This document shows, in pieces, positions 34,022-48,125 of a stretch of DNA of 64,000 nucleotides; the first letter of the stretch is position 1; each line of letters starts with the position of its first letter. Below the pieces are notes generated by a model, which ran no database searches, was not told where the DNA came from, and saw nothing but the letters and a program-made list of their open reading frames with translations. A program made the position numbers and the translations under genes. The DNA comes from Trochalopteron elliotii (lineage: Eukaryota > Chordata > Aves > Passeriformes > Leiothrichidae). The stretch is from contig JANPWX010000108.1 in assembly GCA_024734555.1 (NCBI GenBank), positions 2,658,353 to 2,722,352 of the forward strand. The letters run 5' to 3'.

Positions 34022-37000
34022 TTTCCACAGCTGTGAAGTAGCTTGTGGCTGGGAGCCACATTGATTACTTGACTAGGAGGAGCAATGCCTCAGGGGTTTC
34101 TGTGCATCACATGTGTGTTTTGTGAAATCTGTTTCTCTCTGGAACTACTGCTGTGCTGTATTTCTATGACTAAAGAAGGGTACAAAGAAAACACGATAGA
34201 AGTCAGCACTGCTATTGGAAACCTGCTGGAGTGTAGGTAAAGGATCAGAGAATTGTATGGATATCCCTATACCAATATCAAGTTATGAGTTATGGATCTC
34301 ATTTTGGAGTAAAATGTGCCTATGCGGGTCATTTAGCAACTTTAATCTCATTTTATAGGATAGTAATTTATAAATGTCACGATCTCTGAAGAAATGAAAT
34401 TGCTTTGTATACACTTTGTTTATATAGAGCTCACTCACAGGCAGAGCATTGCATGTAATGTAATTTATTAGTGTTATGTTCATCATTCTCTCTAATTTAA
34501 AGCTTATAACTGAGCATTGCCAACAGTCTTTACAAATAAGAAAGAAAGTGTGAAAATGGTACACATATATATTTTTTTTCAATACTTTCTTCCAGTTGTT
34601 TCAGGCTCTGAATGTCTCAGAATGTTTCTTCTCAAAGCTCATGCAGTCTTATAATTTATTGACAGTTACAGCAGACTTCAGGTGCATTGCAAATACTTTG
34701 CCCGTGTTTTCTTAAGGTCACGCAGAGCTGTAAACATCAGAATTAATTTGATTACATACATACATACTTATGTTTTAAATATTCTTAGCAGTAATCTGTG
34801 TATTTCAGTGGCAATAGCCAAATGCTTGTGATTCTGCATAATTCCTAGCATTTTATGATGTATTCAAAACTCATAGAGGGCATATAATACTCATTATTTT
34901 TTAAAGTGGCATAATTCTTAGTACACTATTTTTTTTTCAGTTATTTAAAGTCTTCCACCATTAAATATATTTCTTATTACTGATGTTTAGCCTATATATC
35001 CACTAACCAACACTTCACAATTACTAGTTTTTTGTTTCTAATTGACACATACTTTTCTAAATACTTACACAATTTAAATTCTTAATTTTTAATTAATTAA
35101 TTTTAATTGCTTTGTTAACATTTGGAATAATGCTGAATATTGTATCCTTACACAGGGTTGAACAATATCAAAGCAACTCCTTAAGTTAACAATTCCGTGC
35201 TGCTGAAGAACTGTCTTACACAGTAGGCCACTAAGCAAAGCATGTGCATTACTCTGCTAATTTAGTTTCAGTCACAATTTCCTTTCTGGAAAACAATCTC
35301 TTTTGATTTTCTTCTTTCCTATGGCTGTAGCTGCTGCTGCTCCTTCTTTTAATATTATCATTTATACTGTATTGTCTGGTCAAAGTCAGGCTTCGTGGCT
35401 AGCAATCTTTTGCACCCGTATACTTAAATAGTATCCCTCAGTCATTTGTTATTTTATTATCCATGAAAAATTGCAGCCTCTTTATCCACTTGCAAGCTGC
35501 TGTGTCTGTCATTCATCCCCATTCTTTTGCAAAAGGCTGAAAACTGGGTGTGTTTTCACCTTCCCCAGTGACTGGGGAGAAAGATCAAACAGCTATCTTC
35601 TGTTGGGTCAATCCTGCTTGCTTTTGAGGAAACGCCCAACAATTAGCCAGGTGCATGAGCATCGATTTTGGCGGGGCCACACAGATGAAATATAGAGCTG
35701 GATCTTCAGTGAGCTTAGGGCTGGCATAGCTCAGGCTGCTGTATAGACCTCTACCTGTGGAAAACTGAATGTATTTCTCTGAAGTGTGACAGAAGTGCCA
35801 AGGAGTGTTTGGAAACATGCAGGTAGCATAATACCTGGTTTATGGAAGCCCCTTCTCTGTTCTCAAAGTTTTCCACATTTCGGGTTTTTGTATATTTCTC
35901 TCAGAGAGGAGGTGAATATATCCAGTAAACCAAAAAATGTGTTTATGTCCATGTGGGTGTATATAAAATCTTGAATCTGTCATTAGTTTCCAAAGAAGAA
36001 AAGAATTTTCCGTAGAAACCCTGATAGTAATAAGACTGAAGATTGTGATTTCTTTACAGAAAATTTTAGAACTATGGAGGCATAGATCTGTGTTAAAGAT
36101 TAAAAAGACCATTTTGGAGTCTACAACTGCAATAGCAGTGTTTGCTTTGGATCAAAGCAATTCTATATTAAAGGGGCCTTTTGGTGGCTATTAGGAAACT
36201 TTGCTTTTTTGTGTAACAGCTTCATTTCTACAGTAATTTCTGAAAAAAAAAAAAAAGAGAAAACTCATAACTATTTTCCTATTTCAGATTCTGACAAGAA
36301 ATATAATGACACATGTGATTTGTACCTTGCATATAAGGGAAAAGAGACACAAAGAAATCACAAAAGTGGCTTGAGTTTAATAACTGGCTTTGGCTTGGCT
36401 GTGTCCATTTGTGAAGACCAATAATGCCAGGAGGATATTTTCTGTCTTCCTGCTTTCTGCCTATCTCTGCATTCATAGGCATCACTTTATGCATTTCCTT
36501 CTTCACTTGTAGGTAATCAGATCAAGTAATATAGTTATTCTTTGATCTGTAGAGTCAAAGTGCTCAGAAAGAAGAGCAAAGGTGGATCTTTCTCTGCTTA
36601 TGGCTTCATTTCAGTATTACTCAGGTACATCACACAACATAAGAAGTCCATGTCAGTGACAATTACTGTCTCTACTTCCAGAATAGTAACAGACCTATAC
36701 AATTCTTTTGATTTCCTTGGGGACAGTAGCTTTTACAATTTCCAGTGAAGATTGAAAAATAGAGTCATTTTTCTATTCTAGGAGTTAGTTCCAGCCGTGA
36801 GTGTGATGTCAATATAGAGTTTGAATGCTTTTATGAATTTCACTGTTGAAAATGGAAGCCCTAGTGCTGTAGTGGGATACAGATGTTCTGGAGAATCACA
36901 TGAACTTGGTTTCGTGGCACTCAGCTTTTAAAGAAAAAAGTTTGATACTATGGAATTTAGCTCATCATTTAACAGGGCAGGCAGGTAGTGATGTACTTAA

Positions 37001-39464
37001 TCACATGCTATTGATTTCTCTGTTCTGACTGAATTAGTTCCTTTAAAGATTGGAAGCATCATAAGGAGACAGGTGGATTGTAAAGGCCACTGAAAACTAT
37101 AGCTATGTAAATAATATGGAGGCTTTACATTTGAGGGCATTCAAGCTCAGCTTTCATTAGACAAGATCAAGACCAACCTTCTTTAAACCAAGGATAGTGG
37201 AAGGTGTTTTTATTGTAGTGGTTCCAGTTAGATATTCAGAAGCAGACATAAATTCAAGTGAGCAGCCTAGTTACTGAAGGTCTTCATGATCTCAGGGCAG
37301 ACATTCATTGTGGGGAGTGCCATCATGGAAGAATTTGTGTGCTTCCTTCTGCTTTTCTCCTTGTTGGCATCATTTTAGTTTTCCTAAGATTCAGCTCTTC
37401 AGGACTGAACCAGCAATGCAAAGTATATTGACCAGGAAACAGTTACTTGCAGGTTTCTGTGAACCATGCTAGGCTTTGTTCGTGTGTGTGTTGGAGACCA
37501 TGTTCCATACTCAGCAAAGCTGGTTGCCTCAGCCTGGCAAATGCAAGAGTTTCCAGTAGGAATGGGGGCATTGCAATCATGGACAACTCTGCAGTGCAGC
37601 ATCCTCTTTCCAGATTTTCATGCGGATGAGCTGAAAGAGAGGAAAATAATACTCCATGAGGGAAGGCTTATAATACTGCATTAGGAGGCTTATATTTATT
37701 GTATTATTCTTGACAGGAGAATGAATTTTGATTTAGTGAGGGAGCTGAAGGGACTTTTATTTCTCCCACTCAATTAATGATAGCCCCTGGGCTGTAATAC
37801 AGTGCTTGTTGTAGATCTCTTACCCTGGCAAACTCCTGGCATGCTGCTGAAGGCTCTGAGACAGACTAGTGCAGAAGCTATTTGCACCAAATTCATGGTT
37901 ACTGTTCAACTCCCCTGTTAAATGTTGCTTGATTCCTTCTGTGTACTGCCAAAGAAGCATGAAAGTCTTGAATGCAGAGTGAAGAATTTAGGCAATGCTG
38001 TGGATGAGTTTCATATGTACTGAGGGCATATGCAAAATGATTGTAAGCATGACAAGGTTGGCTGAATTAAGAATTCTGAATTAATTTATCATCTGTCTGA
38101 TTCCTCTTACAGCCTTGGAATGTTTGGTTTTTCATAGCAAATACTTGTAGCTGCCACAGCTTTACTGTTTTATTTTCAATCCACTGTGGCTAGTCAGAAA
38201 AAAAATTATCATCACATTCTTTCCCTCTTCTTGTTTATGTCTGTGCCTTTGGCTCAAAGAGTATGTTGCAACAAAGAAATCCACTGAGTCACAGCAACAT
38301 GATGGTTACCTCATCACAGTGTGACACAACATTTTGTAAATGCACAGGTGGTATGGTACCTTCTTAGTTTGAATACCACCTGGCTAAGAATTCATTTCTA
38401 ACATTTTACTTATTGCAATCCAGTGATTCATACTGGAATAAAGACAAAGTACAACCTAGTGCAGAGAGTGTCCAAGGAGCCACCATCAACAAGCAGGAGA
38501 AAAATCAAGGGCTAAGCATGGAAAGCAATGAGTTAAATATAAGGAACCAGTCAAAAACACGTGCACATTGCTTATGCTTCAAAATATGTCCCTATTCTAC
38601 AGCAGAGTTTGTTTTGTAAAATGCAGGTTTTATGTCTTGTGTTTATTTCTTAAAATAAAAAAAAAGAACTAGACATTTGATAGGCCTTGACTGATTGTGA
38701 ATCTACTGATACGTGTCTCTGCTTCTCACAGTTCTCACCTCTACTTCCTTGTCCCTCTGCTCCCCAAAACTTTGCTGGTAATCATATGTTGGAGACGTGG
38801 ATGGCTTGAGCAAATGTCAGAAACCCGGACTTCTCTCTTGGACACACAAAGCTTTATGATTTTACATCTCTAAGGGCAGCCTCTGGCCATGAGTTGCTTC
38901 TAGAAAAAATGTCTATTGTCTACTCATTTGACCAGGAACTGTACACATGCATTTAAAAACCTCTCCTGCTTACCAAGGCACATCCTCCTGTAATATGGGA
39001 TTCAAAGGGCAGTCATAGCAGCTTCAATGAAATTAACTCTTTTTCCGAGAGCAAGTAATCTATTCTAGGATTTTTACTTGCTATTACTGTTAAGAATGTG
39101 TCAGAATTTTCACTGCAGAGATGTTTCATGTTTTGATGGAAAATAATTTTCATCTGTCTGAAATTTGGTGTACTAGTTTAGCCCGTAATTAGACGTCTAA
39201 ATAAACAGATTGGTTTTATCAAAATATTCACCATACTCTTCAGCACTCTATAAAAGTAGAAACCATTCCACCAGGACTTGGTTTTCATCACTTTTGGAAA
39301 TATGGCACTTAACATTTGATTTAGGAAGGTGACTCTGAACAATCATATTTTAAAAATTTGAAGTTTAGTGCATAATAATATGTAGTTCAGAGCGCCTGTG
39401 TCAAGAAGACACCATCTTAAAATATTCTACTCTACCAGCAAGCATGTCTTTGTCTATGGCTGTT

Positions 39465-39501
39465 TTTTATTGCAATGGCCTGGCCTTTTATTGCAATGGC
39501 C
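39465..39501 (+). repeat. Two-copy tandem duplication, 21-bp period
   Basis: TTTTATTGCAATGGCC is present at 39465-39480 and 39486-39501, separated by TGGCC. The copies are identical, which suggests a recent microduplication. Confidence 0.8.
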
Positions 39502-41812
39502 TTTTTAAAAATTTATTTAAACATTAGAAAACTGGTTGCTCCTGCACTTGAAATAGATTTTTTTTCTACCTTTTTCTAAGCTGTGTCAAATGTTCTATAT
39601 TACAACCTGCACTGTCAAATCGTCATCAGTGTCTTGACACAGTTTTAAAGTGGGAAGTCTCAGCAGCTGAATGCAGATTGGCAGTGCAAGTAATGCTATC
39701 TGGGGACAAAGAAGTTAAGGAGAGAGGTTGAGGGATTTCAGTAACACATAATTCTGATCTGGGTTCAAGATAAAAATGAAGAAGTTTACTAATTTTCTAG
39801 GTGCTAGCTGATACATGCTAGTTTGCTTGGATCGAGGGGATCTCTGAATTGTTGTCAGCAGATCTCAGGAAGTCTTTGAGGCTACAGTAAGTGCCACAAA
39901 GCTGCCCTGTGGAAGCAATCAGATTTGTCTTTTGCTGACATCTCTTCTGGCTATAATATAGCAGCAGACACTTTAGGTCTTAAGTAGTTCCCCAAAGCCT
40001 CAAACTCTGTCGTGCTGCTGGCTGAAATGAAAAATCATGGAGTAAGACATAGAGATAAGAAAGACAAAGAGTAAGATCCAAATATGCTTAAGAGGGTGTA
40101 GCAATGACTTTTGGAGACTTTTCATAGCATGCTGTGAAAGTTGCTGGTTTTGTGTTTCAACTAGTATGGAACAGAAAGAGATATCAAGGGAAGACAAGTC
40201 AAATGAAATAGTCCCAGGTACAAAATGGTAGAATAACTTTTTGTCTTCACAAGTCTCCCAGACTAGCAAATAAGATCATCATTCAGGGAACCATGGGCTA
40301 TGAAAATGAGGTTTAAACTTAGACCAGATCTACCTGGAAACATGGTGACATCCTAATTACAACAACATATCATAGTTATAGTAAAACAGCTTAATTTTCA
40401 TGATTAGGTAATAAAAGATAGGCTTCGTCCTGCAGCACTGTTCTTATGGCAATGACTCATCCTCAGTTCCCAGATGCAGGCACAAAGGACACTCTCTTCA
40501 TCCCAGAAGTGGCATCTTTAGAGAAGCTAAGATTTAGCACAAAAGGGCTGACTGACTGCTTTCTAAAGTTTATTGACATCTTTCAGCTTGTATAAAAGTT
40601 ATTCTTTTGATAAGTTAATAAATTTAAACATCTCATATATTGCTTTCCTGCAGTGCTTGTATTACTTGACTTTGGTTTATTTGCCCTGTTCTGCAATTAA
40701 TGTTTTAGGTAATGTGTTAGGTCTTCTGTGGATTGCTTCATTTCATTCCAGAACTCATTTGGTGAATAGTTTTACTTTCCTTCTCATTTAAGCGTCATCA
40801 CTTACCTTCTGCCTATAACTCAGTGTGTCCCTCCTCTGGTGGTAGGCACTCTGCTTAGTTGTTCAGGAGAAATGTCAAGGTTTGACAGCAATACTTTGGC
40901 CCTTTGGTTAGGACCTGGTAATTAGAGTTAAAAATATATTTTTTCATAGCCCTCTTTGGCTCCTTCTCTGCAAGTGCTAGCTATGTAGGTTTGTAGTGCT
41001 GAAGCAGGTCAAAGGGCTGTGCCAAGTATATGTAGGAAGGTGTGGGAACATTGCTTTAGAAATATTGAGTCAGACAGAGTAGTGAAAGCTGACAGCATAT
41101 GCCAGAAGTAAAGGCAAGGTAACTCAACATGAAAAGTCCGTCTGCTTGATGTGATTGCTGACTGATGGCCGTGGTTTGCTGTGGCTGAGGAAATCAGCCT
41201 AATAAGCAGTTGGTGGTACCCTCAATGTGCTTAAGAGAAGGGCATGACATGATTAATTTCTGTCAGAAATAGTCTGTAGCTTCAAAGTCTTTCATTATTT
41301 CTACTCTAAGAAACTAAAAATTAGAAAGTCATCCTGTACAAGCATTTTAAAGAAGTAAAGGAAACAAGAGGAGCATGCAGTTGCAGTATTTCTTTTGCTT
41401 ATCTTTGTTCAATTTTTTTTTTTTTTAAGGGGATCTTGGCCCATATGTAAGGACTTGTATGTATAAGAGCTTGACCTGCCATGTAAGCTGCCATGGAGAT
41501 TGCTGGTTCAACTTCTCTTTAAGGCCTGCTAGCCCTTTGTTTTTCATATAAATGACTAAAATGAAGTGTCAGTTAAATGGAATAGATATGTCAAATTTTG
41601 TTGGTTTTCCTGCCCTTTTTACGAGGGGAAAAAAAGAGAAATTCTTGGATGTTTTACTTGATTTATCATTTTAGCAGCTGGGATTGCTTAATCACACAGC
41701 TATACTTTACTAGAGTCTCCATATGGCATATGAATGTAGGAAAAGCAAACTATACGTCACATGATTTCTCCTCTGTAATTTATAGACTATAATAGAGAGG
41801 GTCAAAAGGATT

Positions 41813-42262
41813 CAATGGAATAGGCTATTTCAGTTGGAAGGAACCTGCAGACACCATCTATGTAGTCCTGCTGCCTGACCAATTTGGGGCTGACCAAAAG
41901 GTATAAAACATGTTGTTAAGTGCATTGTCGAAATGTCTCTTAAATGCTGACAGTCTTGGGGCATCAACCACCTCTTTAGGAATCACATTCCAGAGTCTGA
42001 GTACCCTCTCAGTTACAAAGTGCTTCCTAGAGTCCAGTCTAAACTTCCACGTGCACAGCTGTGAACCATTCCCACATGTCCTATTACTGAGTACCAGGGA
42101 GAAGCGATCGGCACTTCCCTCTCCATTTCCCCTCCACAGGAAACTGTAGTGAGCAATGAAGTCTTCCTTCAGCCCCTTTTCTCCAAAGTAGACCAGCCTA
42201 TGAGGGCTTTAGCCTTCCAGCCCTGTTTCTCCAGCTTTATTGCCCTCCCCTGAAAGCATTCT
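41813..42262 (-). mobile_element. CR1-type LINE, 3' fragment (about 450 bp)
   Basis: The plus strand reads TTTCAGTTGGAAGGAACCTG, then CATTGTCGAAATGTCTCTTA, GGGGCATCAACCACCTCTTT, CATTCCAGAGTCTGAGTACC and later AGGGCTTTAGCCTTCCAGCC. This order is that of a CR1 3' end in reverse complement (guard phrases 'cattgtccaaatgcctctt' and 'catcaaccacc'). It belongs to the same subfamily as 47859-48125. Sense strand is minus, 5' truncated. Confidence 0.88.
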
Positions 42263-45200
42263 GTGGCCTTCACATCTTTCTTAATTTGTGGGAGCCTAGG
42301 CTTGACTTTGATTTATTTTCTTTTCCCAAAGGCTGCATCTTTCAGTTTCTTTCCTTTCATCACCTTCCCTTCACTCTTCTGTTCTCTCCTTGTTCTAACT
42401 TCTGTATTTTATTCTACAGACATGGCTACGCTCATTTTTACACAGTAGCTGTTGATCTAATGGTGTGACCGGAAGGTGAGAAGCTGAAACAATGAGCAGT
42501 GCGTCACTGGTAGCTTTGACCTTATTTCTTTTTAATTCTATTCTTATAGTCTGAGTGAAAATCACTCAGAGGAGTTTGAAGAGGACACACCTGTGTACTT
42601 TCTCAACCTCTTTGCACATGGGAAGGTGGCTGAGGAAATCTCTGGACATGGCTTCCAGTTCCCACCTTCCCACCTCAGCTTGTGATTGTTCAAGTATAGG
42701 TAGTCTGTGGATCCATTTTGCACACAAAGACTGGGAAGTATTCTGTGTTAAAGGTAATTTTTCAGAAAAAGTGCACAACTGATGCCTCTAAGAGCTTAGA
42801 TGTGGCAGATGTACAGGAACCTAAAGCCAAAGTAGGCTTTGGCATTTTGGCATTTTTTAAATTGACTTGGCCTCTGAGAACAAGTGTTTGTGAAAGTCAT
42901 CCTGACATGGAGAAACACACACAAGCACTCACTGATGTCCCTCATGCAGTAATGCAGGGACTGTACACCTGCCACCTCTTCTTCTATGCTGCACAAAGCA
43001 GGTATTTGGAGGGACCTCCCTTTGGCAGGTAGGACCAGCCCTTCTGGTCTGCACATCCGAACTGCAGCTGCCTGAGCAGCATGGTCTGGTGACAGGGAAT
43101 GGCAGCTGGAACGACAGGCTGTGACAGGAACTCCCGTGGGGGTCCCAGTACTGCCCACTTGGGGCTTGGGATGCCTGCCAGAGGGCTGTTTGCAGGGGAC
43201 ACTCCTTTTCCCACACATCCTGCTTTGAGGCTTTCTAGAGGGCTTCAAAACATTCCACCTTGGAAACCAGTGGTGTTAGGGAGACTCTGGAGTGATAAGG
43301 AGTAGCAGGACTCAATGCCACTACCCAGGGAAAGGAAAATCTTTGGCAAAACATTTATAGTTTATTTTTTTTTTCATAATACTCTAAAGCATTTGTTTAA
43401 TAAGAACTGTTTTCATCTATGATAATCTCTTTTTCTTCTGTTTGGACTTGCACTTCAATACCTGTCCTTGAGACCTTCCCATTCATTGTCTCCTTTAAAA
43501 TAGGACTTTATGTTCTGAAACTACTAATGTCAAAATAGGTCAAAATAATATTAATCATCTTCCCAGATACTATTGCAGTGACATATACATGGATTTTTTA
43601 GAATAGCTCCCTGCATGAACGCAGTAAAAGAGCTGAGATGACCTTTTCTATTATTGCTGTTTGTTTTTCTCTGGTGATTGTTGAATATTTGTATACTTAG
43701 CAAGGTTGTCTGATTTCTAAAACAGCTTCTTCGTGTATAAAATGAAACCTTTTTTTTGTCTTTTTAGTATTTTTTCCTTAAAAGAGAAATTATAAAACAT
43801 CTCATAAATTAAGACCAAATTAAATCGTATTTGTGGTAGCGTCCTTAACAGCAGGAACACGATATCTGTATTCCACCATAAAAACAAAAAAAAAAGAAGA
43901 AATGCAAAGGCATTCAGCTTTTAGATAATGTCTCCTGATGTATATTCTCAGGTCAGATGCAGGCTCATAGCACATTTTTGTGCAGGTTGATGGCAAGAGA
44001 TCACTAGGAAAAAGTAATATATCACCTTCATATTTTACTTTGGTTATCTGAAGCATGTGTTGATAGAGAGAACTATAAAATGTATTCCCCTCTGTGGTTT
44101 TTCCTTCCTTCCATTTTCTTATCAATTTCTCTGATAGAAAATCATGTCTCGTTTGAAATCCTCACAATTTCTTGAAAATCTGCCTTGAAAAAATGCCTCC
44201 TGACTGGGTTAATATAAAAGAAATGTCTATCTTTGGTGTTGATAAAGTGTTTTTTAAAACTGTTTCTCGCTGTGATATCTAGATCCTGAAACTTAATTAG
44301 GAACATTACCAAGATTCATTGGCTTCTGGAAGGGACAATAATGGGTTTGAATGCTGTGAGATAGCAGGATTTCATGAGATTTACAGAGTGTCACAAATGT
44401 AAGTCACTTGAGAAACAGTTTAGAAGGTGAGAAATTGAGAAACAATTTCTGAGCATTTGATATCAAGCTACTCATGTTTGTAGAATTTTACTGATTAGCA
44501 GAACTTAAATCCCCAAGATATGAAATAGTGAAGATGTGATATTTTTAGTTTATAGCAGTGAACAAGGAAATTATGGAAAACCCCCAAACTGACAGTAGTA
44601 CTACTTTGAAATTGTGACTATTAGCTCTTCTCTTCACTCTGTGCTCAAAGTCTGTGTGATCAAATATTGGTTGTGGGTTTCAGAACAGCAGGACCTTCCT
44701 GGTAGTTTAGAGGAGGTCCCTCAGTTACCCTGCAGAACCTGAGACTGAAATTCTTCTTGAGATTAAGGGACCATGATCACACATGGGATGCACTGCAGAG
44801 TCCTTACTCTGCTGAAGTCACCATCAGAAGCATCCCCATGCATGTCAGTGGCTCTTGGGGTTAAAAACTCACCAAAATACCTGACAATGGGGGTGAGTCC
44901 AAGTGCTGGCCACACTGTTTATTGTTGTTAGTCTAGGTTAACTATAAATAATGCTTGCCCTTTCAGAAAGACTAAAATCTGTTCTGTTTGAAGCATTAAC
45001 AGCAAAATCCCTTGCTGCTTGACAGAAAGAGAGAAAAAGCACTACATGCAATATTTAATATAATGTTTTTTCTGATTACCATTGCAAATTTAATTAATTT
45101 CTTTGTAATGATTAATAAAGTTTAAATATTCTTTAGGTTTTGAGAAAATTTTCTTTCTGTTTCTTGTATCTATCAATGTTCAGGCCAGGTAAATATTTTT

Positions 45201-47858
45201 AAGATCAAATTATGGTGTCAGAGAGACATGTAGCAGTACTTTATAAATGAGGTTTCATTAGTACTCTTGCCAGAGCTTAAACTTTCCAACTGTTTGTTAT
45301 TCTCAAATTTGAAGCCACATTTGAATATAGATTCTGGTGACAGAAGTGACTGTATAGTCCACACACACATCTATTTAAACTCACATAGGTGTAATTTAAG
45401 AGATGAAGAGATGTCCTGTTCGTTGTTATCTATGGTTCTGTGCTTGCATCACTGGTACATAGTCTCTTATATTGTCAGACATCAGTAAGTCAACTAGAAA
45501 TGGTTAATACCAGAAGAGGCTCTCAAAAGAAGATTTAAAATCTGTTTTAGTAGATTTATTGCACTGTGTATTGTGTGCTTTTTTGTTTCAAAGGGGATGC
45601 ATCATGTTAAAATGCAGTGTCCGTGTGTCTTAGGAAATGGGATAACTTAGAGGATGGGAGCTGAATGGATGATAAAAGAGGTAGCTGATAATAGAAGAAG
45701 ATTTTGCAGGAAAAAAAATCATCTTTGTTGGGCCAGAATTAGTGCATTGTCTGTTAGTACAAAATTTCATGAAGTATTTAAAATGATTTGGTGTAATAGA
45801 CAGTTTGGGTTTGGGGCTTTTTCCCCAAAAATGCGATCAATCTGGCCATGTAAACTTCACAGTCAAGAAATGAATGGACTTAATGCATTCTGATGTCTGT
45901 TTGTTTCATCCAAATGTGTAAAATGTGTTTTATAACTTCTGCATTTTTGAAGTAAATTTCCAATTTTTTTTCAGTCCATCTTTAAATAGTTGGGGTTTTC
46001 TCCCTCTCAGGTTCTCTCTTGTTCTGTCTGGGAAACTGAGGTTTATACCAAGATCTGGTATAAATGAATCTTATTTTATTTGACTATGTAATCTCTGATT
46101 TCTCATGAATTATTCATCTGTGGTTTTACTTCTGTTAGTTTAAATGGGAATAGAAATGGGACTCAGCTATCAAGTTTTTAATCATGGGTAGATGATAGAT
46201 ACAGTGATTATAATCTTGCTTCGACATTATTTTTTGTTTTTCAGAGGTGTAAGCAATAAAATAAATTAAAATTCTAATTATGGACATTTTCTGGTATTTG
46301 TAATAAGGTCTAGAAACTTATATGATGTTACACATAATTAAGTTTCAGTCCTAGAAGAAACTTCATAAAGTTTACTGGAAACAATTAAAAGTTAATTCCT
46401 TAAGCAATAAACAAAGTTGCCCTCGAACTGGTTTGCAATGATGTCTATATTAATTCATAATAAAGTAAAAAAAAAATTGTGACATTTTTGATGACTTTCC
46501 AAAGCACTTACCTGAAAAGGGAGAGAGACTTTTTTTTTTAGATAAAATATGTTATGTGAGGAAAGGTTGTTCCCAAGCAATTACAGAATTTCATCTAGAA
46601 ATTCCATACCAAAATTTCAGTTCCTTAAAAGATAAATAAATGAAACAGGACATTAGAGACTAGCATGGATATTTCAGGCATTTTTAAAGGCTGTTTGATG
46701 CCTATAATTCTTTCTCTCCAGGAATTAACTCCCACTGCTCTTGCTCCAGGTGGAATGAAATGTATTCATAAATTATACAATTTATAAATGTGTATTTATA
46801 ATTATGCAATGTATTTGTAAATTAGTTTGGACTTCATCAGGAAAGTCTGTTAATGCTCAAAACTGAAATTAGTTAAAAAATTAATCTAGTGTTAAATAGT
46901 TGAATGCTGATTTTTCTAGTGGCCACCTGTGAACAAAAGAAGCAGCCAGCGATTGTTCTTTTGGCAAAGATGTTGGAGGTGTGCAGAAATCAAAATAAGA
47001 AAAGGATTTTTAATGCCATTTTGTAAGTTTTGCTTTTGAACAGGAGTGTGAGAGGAAGACAGCTGTTAGCTGGTGAAAGGCAAGGGCCACTAGAGTATTT
47101 GAGTAGCAAGAACATGAGTTTGAGGCATTGATGTGATTGAACAGGGCTCTTTTGCAAGCTCAGTTTTTCACGTCCCATCATCTCACCAGCAGCTTTCAAC
47201 TGACTGCCTGGCTGATGGCTGGTGTCTAGGCCAGTGGAGAGATCTTGAGAAAATCTGCCTTTTCTCTGTCTTGGCTGCACAGAGCTGTGTGATACTGGTG
47301 ATGGAAAGCAGAAGAATTTGCATAGCTCTCTGTCCAGTGTCTGCCAGAAATTTTTCTGGCTCCCAGTGGCCATCTGAAGTCTGTGAATTACTAATGAGGT
47401 TTATCCAGATCTTCTTCCCTCCTATTTTCTGCATTGCTTCAGGAGATACATGAGAAACGTGGAGGAGAGAGGTGGTTTTTCCCTGTAGTAGTACAGGTTT
47501 TTCCTGTATTTCCTGATACAGGGTGTAAAACAGTGACAGAAGGATGTGTGGAAACTGGCCTTTCCACAAAAGGAAGGCTGAGCTGCCAGGACAGCACTAC
47601 AGACTGTTCTTGTGGCCCTTCAGCTTGTTGTAGTAGTTTCAATGCGGGTTTTTATAATCTCTCACCATGCTGAAGGGCTTTTTCTCTTCCTATGTTTTTT
47701 TTATGGAGACAAGAGAAGGGAAGAATAAGTTGGGTTGTACCTCTTCTGACTTCATTTCTGGTAGTAAAAAGATTGTACAGAATGTCCTAAGACTAATAAG
47801 TGTATACAACTTAGAAGTGTAAATACAATTTGTATCAGCAAAGCAAAGGGATATTTTG
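42263..47858. other. Intronic DNA with one GC-richer patch, no gene seen
   Basis: Mostly AT-rich. A GC-richer patch at about 42940-43300 supports several overlapping frames (minus 42796-43248, 150 codons; plus 42718-43032, 104 codons), none with a recognisable domain, and frames compete on both strands. A second set of frames near 47.0-47.6 kb (minus, 127 and 128 codons) also lacks recognisable content. No RNA gene seen. Confidence 0.6.
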
Positions 47859-48125
47859 AATAGAATAGAGTAGAATAGAGTACAGTACAATAGAATATTT
47901 CAGTTGGAAGGCAGCTGCAACAATCATCTAGTCCAAGTGCCTGACCAACTCAGAGATGACCAAAAGTTAATGTTCATTGCTAAGGGCATTGTCCAAATGC
48001 CTCTTACACACTGGCAGACACTGGGAATCAACCACCCCTACACGAAGCTGTTCCAGTTTTCAACCACCCTGTTCACAAAGAAATGCTTTTTAATTTCCAG
48101 TCTAATTTTGCCATTTGAAGTGGTG
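47859..48125 (-). mobile_element. CR1-type LINE, 3' fragment
   Basis: A degenerate (TAGAA)n/(TAGAG)n stretch at 47859-47895 leads into TATTTCAGTTGGAAGGCAGC, ATCATCTAGTCCAAGTGCCT, GGGCATTGTCCAAATGCCTC and GGGAATCAACCACCCCTACA. This is the reverse complement of a CR1 3' end including its terminal simple repeat; the same subfamily as 41813-42262. Sense strand is minus. Confidence 0.9.

Larger units (their letters stand above)
30677..41812. other. AT-rich intronic DNA, no gene seen
   Basis: No gene or recognisable interspersed element is visible. Long homopolymers occur at 31006-31021 (T), 31445-31461 (T), 34005-34021 (A), 36243-36256 (A) and 41413-41426 (T). Small tandem duplications occur at 31547-31578 and 39465-39501. 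The open frames (longest about 100 codons) show no domain. Confidence 0.65.
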
